64,000 bases of DNA from Fulvia fulva (Eukaryota > Ascomycota > Dothideomycetes > Mycosphaerellales > Mycosphaerellaceae), in NCBI RefSeq assembly GCF_020509005.1, contig NC_063018.1, positions 3,906,001-3,970,000 of the forward strand, written 5' to 3'. Below are positions 20,990 to 34,000 of this stretch, in pieces. Below the pieces are notes generated by a model that was not told the DNA's origin, ran no database searches, and saw nothing but the letters and a program-made list of their open reading frames with translations. The number at the start of each line of letters is the position of its first letter. Positions within the stretch are counted from its first letter, which is position 1. Position numbers and translations under genes: made by a program.

Positions 20990-22934
20990 AAAGTATTCGT
21001 AACTAATATACGGGGAATTTTCGCCTTATATTACTAAATACGATATATTCGAAAGCTCTTATTAAGGCTATTCTAACGATCTATAAAGCAGGCCACTACC
21101 CCTATTATTAAAGGAGCTCTACCTTATTTAATTTAGATAGCTTAAAGTTCTCTTCACCCTATTTCTTTAGCTCTAAACGCCGCGGAGGTACCTAGCTATA
21201 TTAGGCAACTCCTAGGTAATAGTAGCCTAGGCTACGGTACTACCGGCGCCTACGGCTCTATAGGCAAAGCTCCCCTAAGACAACTAGTAGCAACTTATAG
21301 AGGACGTAAAAAGTATAGAAACTAACGATTAGCTTCTATACCGGTCTCTATAGGTAATAATTACTTAGCTACGTACGGCGCTTATACTATCGTATTACCG
21401 AGGGTAATAAGAAATAAGGACGATGTCTTAGGCGATTAATAAGGCTACCCGAAATCAACACCCCTATAGCTAGGTATCGGTCGCGGTATCGATACTAGGC
21501 CCCCGCCTAACGTACGATATAGTTACGATCCGTATTGTAGTAAAGGAAGACTAGGCCGAAGTTACGAAGCTATTAAATAAGGAGCTCGCCTAACGAATCA
21601 ATTAACTAGGGGTAGTCGTAGTGAACTAATAGTCTAACGGTACTCTATAGATCTATACTAGCTCTACTACTACTAGGAGGTACCTAGAGGTATAGCTATA
21701 GTAGGTATCTAAGGTTACGGTATTAGCGAAGGTCTTAACGAAGTAATTTACGATCCTAGTCTACGATATACCTAAGGAGTTCGACCTAACTAACTAAGAT
21801 TACCTACGTACTCTCTAAGAGGATAACCCGGTCACTCTTAACTCTCTAATCTAGAAGGCGACTTGGCTCTATAGGAAATATCTAGAAGGTAAGAAGGCCT
21901 CGGCGCTAATAGTATAGCTATAAGACGCGAAAGCGGCCGATCTAGTAATAGAATAAGGCCTAATCTAGTAATATAGCCTTAAGATAGTAGAAAAGTACTC
22001 CTTATCCTTTCGTATCCTCTAATGCTTCAAATACTAATAGTATAGACACTAAACCTATACGTATATAGACAAGTAGGCCTACTTGAACTATATAGGAGAC
22101 TATATATCTAGAGACTATATATCGGCTACGAGACGGTACGCGAACTGTCCGGGGTATCACCTATCGTATAGCGCGGAATGCCTATAGCGGAAACTAGCAA
22201 AAAACAAGGCAATTATAAATAGAACCGTCGCCCTAAGATTCTACGGCGACCGTAAGGCTAGCCTATACCGGAACTAGCTAGCGGCGGTCGGGTATAAGCG
22301 CCCTAGGGCCGAGAATAATATAAAGAATATATAACCTAGGGCGTACGGGAGGCTACGTACTCTACTAGCTACGGCGAGGGAATCTAACTAGGCCCGGCTC
22401 CCCTTTAGTATATAACCGATACGCGTAGACTAGGACGCGCTAGGTAATAGGATATAGGACATTATAGAGGAAATGATTGTCGATAACGATAACTAGCCTC
22501 GACACGCTTAGTATTATCTAGTATAACGTCAACTATAGTAAGGATATAGTCTAGAACCATTTCCTATACGAGGCGGACCCGTACGTCTACTACGTCCTAG
22601 TAATCTAGGAGCTATAGATTAATCCGTACTATAAGAGACTAACGACCTATAAGTTACTAGGCTATACAATATACCTACGAGGCGACGGTAGACCCCGTAC
22701 GTGCTTCTATATTAGTAAGGATATACTAGAATCCGACTAGGAGGTAGTATACTACGTAGACGAAGAAGGCGGGGGCGATATTACCTCTCTCTACGTAGGT
22801 AGTACCTAGATATATAACCTATATATACAACCGCTAGCCTCGAGGTCTAGCCGCGACCTTAGGGTCTATAGATACCTAGATAGTACGCTTAAGAGACAAG
22901 GGTACTACATCGTAGTAGGAGACTTTAATATATA
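20990..22934 (+). mobile_element. LINE family B, copy B1, 5' part
   Basis: From about 21035 this matches copy B2 (47200 onwards). It covers ORF1 with a CCHC zinc knuckle (CFKYQQYRH...-type, near 22025) and the N-terminal endonuclease of ORF2, down to VVGDFN at about 22915. It is strongly RIP-mutated. The first ~45 bases (20990-21035) do not match B2. It is interrupted at 22934 by LINE A2, which duplicated the 14-bp target. Confidence 0.8.
22921..22934 (+). repeat. Target-site duplication of LINE A2, left copy
   Basis: GACTTTAATATATA is identical at 28079-28092. Copy B2 shows the empty site (GACTTCAATATACACTACCC, near 49118). Confidence 0.9.
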
Positions 22935-23049
22935 GATAGATATTTCATTAAGCTGTTGTAGTGCCCTTTGGCCTATGTAGCTATACTATCTTGTTTTTTG
23001 TATATATAGAGGGGAAACCGTGTTGGTGAAAACCCCTCCTCCTTCCCGC

Positions 23050-26000
23050 CTGTCTTTTCCTCCTCGTTGTCGTCTTAAATTTCCCTTGTTAGGGGTACGC
23101 TAGTGTTATAGGCCTGCCCTGATGACTACCCTATCTGCAACCCCCCTCGCTTCCGCCTCTTGTCTATCCACTCCTCCGTCTCGCTCGCGAGGCTAAACTG
23201 CTAGAGGTATCCCTGCTGTAGTATCCACCGAGAGATTCGGCGAATGTTGCCTTTGTCCCTAATAATTGACTTGTAGTCTCTCCTTCCCGCTTGGTGCCTC
23301 CAATTTCCCCTGCCTCTCGCCCACTACGGGCATCGTAGTAGTATATGTTCTGGGTTTTGCGATAGGTAGCCACACTGGCAGGCTGGGCTATAGATGTCTA
23401 GTGCGCGTCTCCTGAACAGGTAGGCCCTTAATCCAATGTGTTCGGACCTGATTTGGATCGCTATGCTTGCTTCGGCCCTTGTCAGGTCCCTATATAGCTA
23501 GTAATTGTGTCTCTAGAAGGCTCGGAGCGCTATCGGGCCTGTTGTCTTAGGGGGCTTCCTTTTCCAGTCCTGCTCCTATAGGCAGCTCGCTATCTGTTCC
23601 GCTAGGTTTTGGGTCTTAGCCTTGCTCCCGCCGGCCTAGCGAGTCCTACGCTCCTCCTCCTTTCGTGCTAGCCATTCGGTGCTTGTCTGTACGGCCGTAA
23701 AGGTAGTAAGGTCATCCTCTTTTTGGCTTGTCCTATATCCTGCCCCTCTCCGGTAGCGGCTTTCTATCTTATTCTTTGCCTCCTAGATCGTGGTTTGTGC
23801 TAGGTAACCTGTCGTCTTTGCCGCGTATTGAATTCTCATTCCCCGGATATACTGGCCGATTGGTGGTATTCCTGTCTCCATTTCTACCGTGCTTGTTGAC
23901 GTTGTCTTGTATGCGCCTAGTACCCTACGTAGGTTCCCTGCCTGTGTCCTGTTTAGGGGTTGCTCTATCCGTTTCGGGATCGGCTTGCCTACGCCTCCTG
24001 TTCCCCAAATCTGTGCCCCGTACAACATAGCTAGTCTGACGATCGCCTTATACATTACTCTTGCCTTGTCGAATGTTGCTCCCTATATAGATACCGTAAG
24101 CCTCTTTATCGAGGCTTTATTGACTTGCGCTCGACTCTGGGCTTTCTTAATCTGTACATTCCAGCTTAGCTTCGGGTCGAGCTAGATCCCTAGTACTCGT
24201 AGCTCCGCTAATGGCTTGGTCTCGTAGCCTTGGATTCTTACCGCCGCCTTTATATTATAGTGTGTTCTCGCTTTACTAAAGTGTATAAGTTGGTACTTTT
24301 CAGGGGCGAACCGGGCACTATGCTTCTTTGCCCACTCCTCGCATTTCTTGTGCCTATCTTTAAGGAGGCGACAGTTCTCTTCTGTCGAGTCTGACCAGGC
24401 TAGGATGTTTATATCGTCTACGAACCCCGATGCTAAGGTTTGCGGAGAGGTGAGTAGGGGGATTAGATCCGACATAAATATCAGAAACAGGATAGGGGAG
24501 AGAGTAGATCCCTAAGGTATTCTAGTCTCTGCCTTCACCGGGTCGGACGTGTACCTTCCTAGGACTAGGTATGTCGTCCGTTCCTAGAGAAAGGAGAAGA
24601 CGAACGACGTTGCCTACTAGGGGATGCCTTTCTACTGTAGGATATGTATTAGCCTTTGGTGTGAGACGTTGTCGAAGGCCCCTACGATGTCGAGGGATAG
24701 TAAGGACGCCGCTCGGTTCCTGCCGTAGTGCCAGAGGGTCTGAATTTGCTCCGTAATTAGCTCCATTGCTGTTAGTGTCGATCGCTGGCTTCTTCCCCCC
24801 ATCTGTGTTGCTAGGAGTACGTGGTTGTCCTCGGCAAGCTACGTAAGTCTCTGGGCTACTATCTTTTCTAGGACCTTCCCTATCGTACTTAGAAGTGCTA
24901 TTGGTCTGTACGACTTGGGCTGAGTATAGTCTTCCTTCTGTGGCTTGCGTAGCACTACTGTCATAGACTCTCTGTACGGCTTCGGGTGATACCCTAGCCG
25001 TAGGTACGCGGTAAATAGGTTTGCAAGGCTCGGCGCGATCTCTTCTCTACACTCTTTTAGTAGTACGTTTGGTATCCTGTCTAGGCCTAGGGCTTTTCGT
25101 CCCTTTAGCTTACTTATGACTCCTGTTACTGTGTTAGAGCTAACCGCCCAATCCATGTCTAGGGGTTCCGGGTATGTGCTCGGGTCGATGTCCGTAAGGT
25201 CTACCTCTACTTACGTCGAAAAGAAATGGTCGGCTAACGCTTTTGCCTTGCCCCGGGGCGTAGCCTAGGCAATCCCTTCGCGGTCTACGATTGGGGGGAA
25301 GTGAGGGGCTTGTTGCTCTTCAGGTAGTCGTGCCTATTTAGCAAGTCTCCACATCTATTCCGGGTTTTCTATAACGAGCCCGATCGTCGCTCTCTAGTCC
25401 TGCAGCTTATCGCGTCTTATCTGGGCCTTCTTCTCTTGTGTCGCGTGGCAGTATTGCTCCTACGTCTCTTAGGTGTGCTCCTTCGTCCACTGTCGCCTTG
25501 CCCTTCTAGCCTCCCTTACCTTCGTAGAGCATTTAGGGGTCTAGAAGGCCTTCTGCTACGTTAAGGGCCGGAGTAACGGCGTGTATTGTTCCGCTGCTTG
25601 CCATATGACCGAGGTAATCTGTTCCGCTGCTTGATCTAGCTGAGCTGTCGTCTCGAGTTCTCTATGCTGTGGTAGGTTCGCTATTAGGAAGCCTCTTATG
25701 TCGTCCTAGCGTGCCTTCTTCCAGTTACGGCGTGGTTCGTTTGCTAGCTCCTCTATCGCCTTCACCCCTAGCGTCGTTTGGATAGGGATATGGTCTAAGG
25801 AGGCTTCTAGCGCGTAGTTCGGTCGGCATTAGACTAGTCTCTCTTCAAGTTCTCGTGATAGAAAGCATAGGTCGATCGTGCTTACACTAGTACGGGCCTT
25901 CTACGTCTCTGTTCCCTTTAGTGTTACTAAGGCCATTCCGTAGCGTGCGGTTATGTCTAGTAGCTTCCCCCCTAGAAATGCGTGCGGGGGAGTGAATTCG

Positions 26001-26479
26001 AGTCCCTACTATAGGTGGTGGAGGTTGAAGTCGCCGAGGAGTACTTGCTTCGTGTCTTGGCTTAGGGTCCGCTCTAGGTAGGCGAGGGTTCCTAGTTCCC
26101 TACTCGTCCGACCCCGCGGTAGCGGGTTGTAAACGTTATAGATCTAGATAGGGCCTTGTGTCGTGTCGATCTGGATTGATGTTATGTCTCCTAGGTTGCC
26201 CTGCTGCGGTAGTATAACCTTCTACGACTCAAGGTCTATAGTCTTGCTTACGTATATACATGTCCTCGGGATGACGCCTCGTTAGCCCGCGATTACGGTA
26301 TAGTATCTCCGGTCATTACAAGTGGCTAGGAGTCCTACGTAGGGGTTGATCTATAGTTCCTGTACCGCAATAACGTGGTGCCGTAGCGGGTCTAGCTCTT
26401 GTAGAAAGTGGCGCTAGACCTTGTCCCTACTTTTGTTTACGTTGTACTGTACGATAGTGATGTCGTCGTATAGTATCAT
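23050..26479 (-). pseudogene. LINE A2 ORF2 (endonuclease + reverse transcriptase), broken
   Basis: The minus strand opens at the ATG at 26479 with an exonuclease-endonuclease-phosphatase domain (ITIVQYNVNKSRDKV, then LLGDFN near 26030, and STIDLCFLS). This is the enzyme that nicks target DNA. The reverse transcriptase follows: GRKALGLDRIPNVLLKE and SYRPIALLSTIGKVLEKI in the open stretch 25156-24839, then the catalytic FVDD at about 24410-24425 in the open stretch 24475-24182. The C-terminal zinc-like ACQCG...PEHILLRCP motif lies near 23330-23390. Many TAG/TAA stops interrupt it, so no full protein can be made. Confidence 0.85.
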
Positions 26480-26559
26480 TCGTTATCCGTAAGGTCCATT
26501 TCCGTGCTGACCTGCTGTGTCTCCTAAGCCTGTATCTCGCTGTCCGGCTGGCCCTAGGG

Positions 26560-27944
26560 CCGCTAGGGCGCCCCAAAGATTCGCATTTGGCCTAGTTCGT
26601 TGGCAGCCCGGTTAAGGTGTCGAGGCCTACCGGGAGGTAGATGCGTTTGCGGTTAGGTTCCCTTGTTCGTCTCTTCTGCCCTCTTCCTTTTACTCGGCTC
26701 GAAGCCCTTGTACACGGTAGGTCCCTCCTGCTGTCGTTAGGGGTACCTAGCTAGTGTAGAGATCCTTGCTTGTCTCGCTCGTTCTTGTGCTGCTATTCTA
26801 GCCGGGCATTGGCTTGAATACGCTAGGTGCCTTCTGCCGTAGCATGCGCACCTGCTCTCCTTTTTTGGGCATTCCCTTCCCTAGTGTGGGCCTGCGTAGT
26901 GAGGACACCTTAGGGTCTTCTCCCCGCATTTTGAGGCTATGTGACCGTACTGTTGGCATTAGAAGCATTGTAGTACCCTGTGGCTACTCTAATGGATCTC
27001 CGTGTCCATTCTCTCGTAGTTCTAGAATAGCCCATTGTCTAATATCTAGTTAGCTTGTTCCGCTGTCTCTACCCAAATAATAAGCGATGAATGCGTCTTT
27101 TCTCGGTCTACTGTCTTGTGCAGCCATGCCGCCTTCGTTAGTCGTACTCCTAGGGAGGTGTTCTGGTTCTGTACTTGGAGGTGGGGAAGGTCTTCGACCT
27201 TGAATGTCCTAGGGACCCCGTAGGCGATGACGGTATACTGTTGGTGGGAGACTCGTGCCGACTTCGCGACTTTAGTAGTCCACTCCTTATAGGTCTCTAG
27301 CTTTCGTCTATCAGACTCTTGTACGGTAAAGAGTCTTACTACGCCTGTTACCTCTACCCTCGCCCTAACTACCTCCTTTTGGCCGATTCTGTCGACAATC
27401 TCCTTGCTTGTTAGGGCTGCGATTTCTTGTTTCTCCGCCGGATCAGTAATGTATAGGCGTACCGCCTTACTTGCCTTCGGAGGGGGTTGATTCTTGCCTA
27501 CTACTACTGTTGCCTATATAGTTAGTTTCTGGGCTGCCTTCTGTGTTACTTGTTGGATTGTCTTCGGGATTTGGTATGATAGCGCTTTTAGCGCTCCTAG
27601 TAGCTGTGCTATAGTGTTCTTATATGCCCGGGCTAGGTGTTCGTCATCCCCTAGTAAGTTCTCCGCCTCCGTATATAGGGTCGTCCACGCTATGTTGTTT
27701 GTCGTTGGCCTCTGCTTTCTGTATAGTAGGCCTTGGCTTGTGTCCTGGGTTTTTTCTTAGTTTGTTCCCCGGTTTGACTCTTGGTGTAGAATGTTCGCAA
27801 GGCTGTGGCTCTCGTTAGTTGCCATCCTTCGCTGTTGCTCGGGGTCGCGCTTCCTAATTGGGCAGTTGTCCTCCGCAACTCCGCAATTCTAGGGTCTGCC
27901 TTTAGGGGAAGGGGACCTCGGTTTTGGGGTTTTTTTTGTATCAC
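26560..27944 (-). pseudogene. LINE A2 ORF1 (nucleic-acid-binding protein), broken
   Basis: The first 84 residues from the ATG at 27944 are open, a basic Lys/Arg/Thr-rich N-terminus. Downstream, stops interrupt the frame. Near 26900-26970 the minus strand reads CF.CQQYGHIASKC, a CCHC zinc knuckle of the kind found in LINE ORF1 proteins that coat the element RNA. The stop inside the knuckle is TAA, compatible with a former CAA. Confidence 0.75.
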
Positions 27945-28078
27945 AATTGCGCCGCCGCCAGCGTAGGCGGGTCGCTACTGCTTGAGTAGATTGCTCGTCT
28001 TGATAAGGGCTATCGATTGAATGGTCCTCGTCCTAGTACCCGAGATAGGTCGTTTTTCTATCCCCCGGAGTATATAAT

Positions 28079-28407
28079 GACTTTAATATATACTACCCTT
28101 CCTAGGAAAGCCTTATATAGCCGTACCCTATAGCCGACGAAGTACTTGACTTGATAGCGAGTAATATAATTACCCTTAATACCCCGAAGGACCTAGGCAC
28201 CTAGAAGAGAGGGGGACTCTAAGGTACGATCGACCTCTCCTAGATCTTAGATAGCTACTACTATATAGTAATCTACTATAGGATCGAATATGAACTCGAG
28301 GCGTCGTTAGACTATATACTAGTTAGGACCTCTATTACGATATAGATATAACGTATACTAGCGAGAACCCCTAAGCTAAACTAGGGAAATGCCTACTAGG
28401 CTAATAT
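28079..28407 (+). mobile_element. LINE B1, middle part (end of endonuclease), with A2 target duplication
   Basis: The first 14 bases are the second copy of the LINE A2 target duplication. The sequence then continues B1 exactly where 22934 stopped (CTACCCTTCCTAGG..., IALNT-KDLGT-KRGGL, IDLS). It is interrupted at 28407 by the gypsy element, and the last five bases (AATAT) are that element's target duplication. Confidence 0.88.
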
Positions 28408-28591
28408 TATTACGGGTAGCCCGCGACCCCTTACTATAGCTACGTCGGCCCGGCTAAACCGCGGACCTTCTATATCGGGTTAGCGCGGCTTAGCTTTGCT
28501 TTATAACTTCGCCGCGCCTCGCGCTCCTCTTCCGTAGCTATATAGAATAATAACTATCTCATTCGGACCCTATAGTACGCGCGCCCTTATA
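28408..28591 (+). repeat. Gypsy-1 5' LTR
   Basis: The 184-bp direct repeat is paired with 46602-46785. Confidence 0.93.
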
Positions 28592-28879
28592 GTTTCTTCT
28601 ACCTTACTACCTAGATCGCGGATCTAGGTAAGGGACGCGTAATAATAGGAATAGACAGAACCGTAGAACTCGAGAACGCGTAGAGTCGTATTAGAATATA
28701 GAACACGGTAAGGCGTATAGCGCGTAGATACCTAGAGAACGTAACGCGGCGATATTATTAGTAGGTAGTCGCGTGCTCGTAGACAGTTAGGATATAGGCA
28801 CCGTTACGCCTCCCCCGAACCTAGACAATATAACTTTATAAATAGCGAACGGCGGTATACTACCGCTACCTAAGCCTAA

Positions 28880-30900
28880 GGGCAAAAGTAAGTAGCGTAT
28901 ATCTCTTTTCCCCGACCTCTCCTCTTTTCCTTAGAGTTAGACATAGGACGACAACCGGCGGGTTATAGTAGATACTAGTGTCGCGCTATAACAAGAGATT
29001 AATAAAGCTTACTAGAAGGCCTTCGAGCGAGAAGAAGGTAGTAAGATTGACTTTATAGAACTATTCGAGTTTAAGCTCGAAGAGAACCTAGGCGGCGACC
29101 TAGACGAGGTATATCTATTACTCGACGAGGTAGAACACATTCTCGTATCCGAATACTAGAATGTTACCCTAGACAACCTTACGACCCTTATATCCTAATA
29201 CCCGAAGACTACCTACGACTTCGTACTATAAGTAGTTAATACGGCGATTACTAAGGGTAGACAACTCGATATAATAGAGCGAGCTAACGACCTCTAGAAC
29301 ACCTAGTACACTACGCTATATACCGAATACGACCGTATCTATAAGATACTACGAAGTAAAGAGCTTATTATATAGAAAATAGTAGTAGATCTTAAGAGTA
29401 AGAAGGATTACGACCTAGCTAAGTTATAAGAGCTAGAGAAGAAATATAAGGAAGCTAATATCCTATATAAGTAGTTTAGCGAGATCTACGAGAAGGAGAA
29501 GAGGAAGGTATAAGATACTAAGGCGAAGAACTAGGCCCTATAACAAGAAGTTAATAACCTAAAGGCTCGGCTTAAGGTAGGAGACACTATATAGAACGGA
29601 GGTAGGGGCCGCTTAGGCCGCCGACCCTCTCGTTCCTACCTACGCGAGACCTTACTCGAGTAGCTATTACGTAGGTATCGCGAAGCTACTAGTAGAGGGG
29701 GCGGTAGCGGTAGTAGTAATAACGATAGAGACGACGATGACCGTAGTAATAATAGCTAAGGACGTAATAACGACCGTCCGTAACTAGGACCTAATAATAG
29801 TCGTAACTTAAGAATACGTAATACCCGTACCTAGACACTACTAGTTGACCTTCTAGAACGTCTCTTTACTATTAACCGTACCCTTACTCGCGGCATAGAG
29901 ATTAGTAAGGGTGTGCCTAACCCTAAGTACTTTAAGAACAATAACGACCCTAATTTCGATAGCTAGTATAGTAGTGTTCTCCTAAAGCTAACTATAGTAA
30001 CCTTCCGTACTAAGGTAGATAGTCTACGCTTCGTATATAGGTAGATATAAGGTGATCCTTAGCGAAGCATTAAGCCGAGGATCCCTATGCCTAGATAGTA
30101 GTCCTTTAACGAGTTTAAGACTAGAGTAGAGTTGTTAGATTAGATAACACGCTAATACAGTATACGTAATAAGGGAACTAAGGCTATAGTTAATATTACT
30201 ACCTATAAGTAAGAATAAGGCGAAACCTTTATAGCCTTCTATACCCGCTACTCGAAGTTACGCGCCTAGATATTATAGACCGATAAGACCGAGCTTATAC
30301 TATTCCGTAACCGACTAAACCGTAAGTACTTTATTAAGACCTTCGGCGACCGCGAAGTCGACCGCCGCCTAGATAGTATATAAGACGTTTTTAAGGAGTA
30401 TACCGTACTAGACGAGAGCTTCTACGAGACAGATCGACTATACCCGTAGAAGGAGCGCCCCCGGGGTAATAGTAACTCGAATAGTAATAGCGGCTAGAAT
30501 AACTAGAATAACGGTAACGTAGTTACTAGTACCGCTACCGGTATAGTAGGTGCCTTAGTATAGCGCCTACTATAGTACGCTAGTACTAAGAAGAAGGAGG
30601 ATCTGCCGACATATCTATAGAACCTACCTACGCTTAACCGTAAGTAGCGCGAAGACCTTAAGAAGTAGGGTAAGTACTACCGCTACCGTATAGGTTCTTA
30701 CGTATCGACTAACCCTAAATACCTAATATATAGGTACGATAGCGACTATCGCCTACCGCGTCTACGTAATAATACGCCGAATCCGAACGCGAACCTTAGT
30801 TCCCTAGCCGCTGATCCGTAGTAGGGAAATAGTATGACCGCTACCTAAGCGTAGTAGATAGCGGTTACCTAAACTTCCTAGGACAGAAAGAGTATTAGAT
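28880..30900 (+). pseudogene. Gypsy-1 gag, RIP-degraded
   Basis: Coding similarity is visible through stops: an acidic N-terminal half (about 28960-29180), a Lys/Glu-rich helical stretch (29330-29580), a capsid-like region (about 29930-30420) and an Asn/Gly-rich linker. The zinc knuckle near 30670 reads KYYRYRIGSYVSTNPKY. The Tyr residues at Cys and His positions fit TGC or CAC changed to TAC, i.e. RIP of a former C-x2-C-x4-H. Boundaries are approximate. Confidence 0.65.
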
Positions 30901-31079
30901 TAAGAGACACGGAATATAAGAGACGGTAATAGACTATAGTAAGGAGCTTAGGATATCGGTATACGTACTAGATAAGCAATAGCTAGCTATATACCCTTAT
31001 ATAGTATTACCCGTAATAATATAATATAGAAAGGCTCGAGGCCTTATAGATTCTACTTCTACCTCTCTCTTTCTTAACT

Positions 31080-34000
31080 AGAAATTTATACGCAAATATA
31101 TAATACCCCTAATGCCTTTAACGTAAAGCCGACGACTAACACTAGGAGATAGAACGGCTACTACGCGGCAGATTATATACGCGGCCCTTATAGACGTAGT
31201 TATCGGCGATTATTACGAGCAAATGTTATACTACGTCACCGACCTCGAATACGACATCGTCTTTAGCTTACCGTAGCTTATAGCGTATAACCTAAACATC
31301 TTCTAGGAGATAGGCGAGGTGGTATTTAGGTCGGATTACTACTTTAGTCACTATCTATAGAATAAGATATCAATAATAGTATAATCCCTAAACTACCGCG
31401 AGAAGAAGAAGTAGGTACTAGTACGGTATAGACTAGAGCCCTTTACGAGAGAAGTAGCGAGCTTTATAGTAGGAGGGGCAGAGCTAAACGTCTTATTATA
31501 TGACCTAGAAGATATAGACGATAAAGAAGTGGACTACTAGGGCGTTTCTTAACGCGCGTAGGGGATGTACGCGTACCGGCCTAGGGCTAAGTACTTCTAC
31601 ATTATGCCTACTAGGCGTAAGAGCGACGGCGGAGAGCTTAAGCTAAGTGTATTAGCTACTAATAATCTAGACTAATTCTTGAACAAGCAGTTTAATTACA
31701 ACCCGAAGGAGAAGTTACCGCCGATATACTACGATATTACGGACGCTTTCTTAGCTAAGGATTATAAAGGACTCCTACCTTACTAACTAGGCGTAGATCA
31801 TAAGATTTATATTAAGCCTAATAGTCTATAAGAGCTACTATACCGTAAGCCCTACGGCCTAGCTAAGAAGGAGAACGAGGTAGTTAAGAAATAGCTAGAC
31901 GAGTAAATATCTAAAGGGAAGGTACGGAAAGTAGGGTAAAAGACGAGCTAGTCTCCTACACTAGTACTAGTAGTACGTAAGCCTAGAGGTAGGCTACGTG
32001 TTTGTATCGACTATAGAAGATTAAATGCGATTACTATTAAGAACCGGTATCCGATTCCCTTGATATAAGAGACGCTTAACCGTATATACGGTAAGAAGTA
32101 CTTTATAAAGCTAGATATTATAGTAGCCTTTAATAAGTTACGGATAGCTAAAGGGTACGAGTAGTTGACGGCGTTTACGATACGATACGGTATCTACGAG
32201 TGTCTAGTATTACTATTCGGCTTATATAACGGACTAGTATTGTTCTAATTATATATTAATAAGGTCTTATAAGAACACCTAGACGACTTTATATTAGCCT
32301 ACCTAGATGATGTACTTATCTTTAGTAATACCTTAGAGGAGTACATTAAACACTTACGGAAGGTTCTTACTAAGCTACGCGATATAGGACTTATAGTAGA
32401 TATCGACAAAAGCGAATTCTACTAATAGAAGGTGAAGTATCTTAGGCTAATTATAACCCCTAACGGCATCGAGATAGACCCCGAGAAACTCGAATGTATT
32501 TAGACATAGGAAGCTCCTAAGAACCTAAAGGATGTCTAGGCCTTCCTTAGATTTACTAACTTCTATAGGCGGTTTATCGAAGCATTTTCGCGTATAGCTA
32601 CTCCTCTTATAAACCTAACTAAGTTGGACGGACTAAGCAATTATAAGAACAGAAGGATTTAATAGTTACTAGATTACTAACGAGCCTTTAACAATTTGAA
32701 AGCTACGTTTAGCAAAGCCGGCATGCTCGTACATTACGTACTAGGTAGGGAAATAGTAGTAGAGATAGATTCTTTAGATTTTATAAACGCCGGCGTACTT
32801 TCGTAGTATAACGAGAATGGTATACTACATCCTATAGCCTTCTACTCGAAGAAGTTAAGTCTATAGGAGTGCAATTATGAAATCTATAACAAGGAACTAT
32901 TAGCTATTATCAAGGCTTTTAAGGAATAGAGACCCGAGCTCGCCTACGAGGTAGATAATAAGGACTTATAGCTAGTTAAGATTTATACCGACTATAAGAA
33001 CCTAGAATACTTTATAAAGACAAAGTAGCTAAATCGGCGACAAGCGCGTTAGGCTAAGTTCTTATTACAGTTTAACTTTAAGATAATATACCGTCTAGGA
33101 CTTTAAGGTACAAAGCTAGATAGCCTAACGAGACGTAGCTAGGACCTTCCGTAGGGGGTAGACGACCCTCGGAACTAGCATTAGTATTAGATATTGCTAC
33201 CTCCTAAGCGATTCCTTAAGATTGCCTCATTATAGATAATAGTAGAAGATACGCCGGAAGAAGAGGAACTAGTATAGCTGAACCCTAAAGCTAAAGAGTT
33301 TATACCTATAGAACGAGATATGCCTACTAAATAACCGGCGACGCGTAAAAGTTAGCGGGAAGCCGAACTCGAGTATCGAATGTCGACGGCGTACGTAACC
33401 GATAACGAGCTTAAGACCGCAATCAAGGACCTATAGAAAGACCGTACTCCTATACTACTATAGAGAGCAAAGATTTACCTAGTATACTATAAAGTAGATA
33501 GCGACCTACTATATATTCGAAATTAATACGACGGCTAGAGCTTATAGGTACTAAATGACTAAGCTTTATAGACTAGGATAATTAAGATAAACTATAACGC
33601 TCTAGTAGTAGGCTATCTAGGACGAGCTCGTACTTATAAACTCGTAGCACGTAAATTTTACTAGCCTAGATTAGCGAGATCCGTACGTAGATATACCGCG
33701 AATTACCGTACCTACCGTATAACAAAATCTCTACACTCCTAGCCACTAGGATTACTATAGCCACTTCCTGTTCTAGATCGGCCTTAGAAACACATTATAG
33801 TCGACTTTATTATCGGACTCCTAGATAGTACTCTTAACGGTATAGTCTATAATAACATTATAACCGTTACTAATAGGCTTACTAAGGAAGTCGAGCTGAT
33901 CCCTATTAGCGTAATAATAGCACAGAATGCGGCAAGGCTTTTCCTTAAATATATGTTCTGTCGGCGCGGGTTTCCTAATACTATTACATTAGACCGTAGT

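Larger units (their letters stand above)
22935..28078 (-). mobile_element. LINE family A, copy A2, near complete, least mutated of the pair
   Basis: This 5144-bp non-LTR retrotransposon (Tad1-like arrangement) lies in reverse orientation inside LINE B1. It is flanked by the 14-bp direct repeat GACTTTAATATATA at 22921-22934 and 28079-28092. Reading 5' to 3' on the minus strand it has a short leader, ORF1 (starting 27944), ORF2 (starting 26479) and a 3' end finishing ...ATATCTATC. Ordinary CpA and TpG are far commoner here than in A1, so it was hit less by RIP or arrived later. Confidence 0.9.

Noticed and set aside
23728..24185. Plus-strand frames of about 100 codons in the LINE A2 region
   Set aside because: They are antisense to the LINE ORF2, which has clear RT motifs on the minus strand.
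29690..29780. Possible CRISPR-like or simple-repeat array of GTAGTAATAA units
   Set aside because: The host is eukaryotic, and the units are RIP-altered Asn/Ser/Gly codons of the gypsy gag linker.
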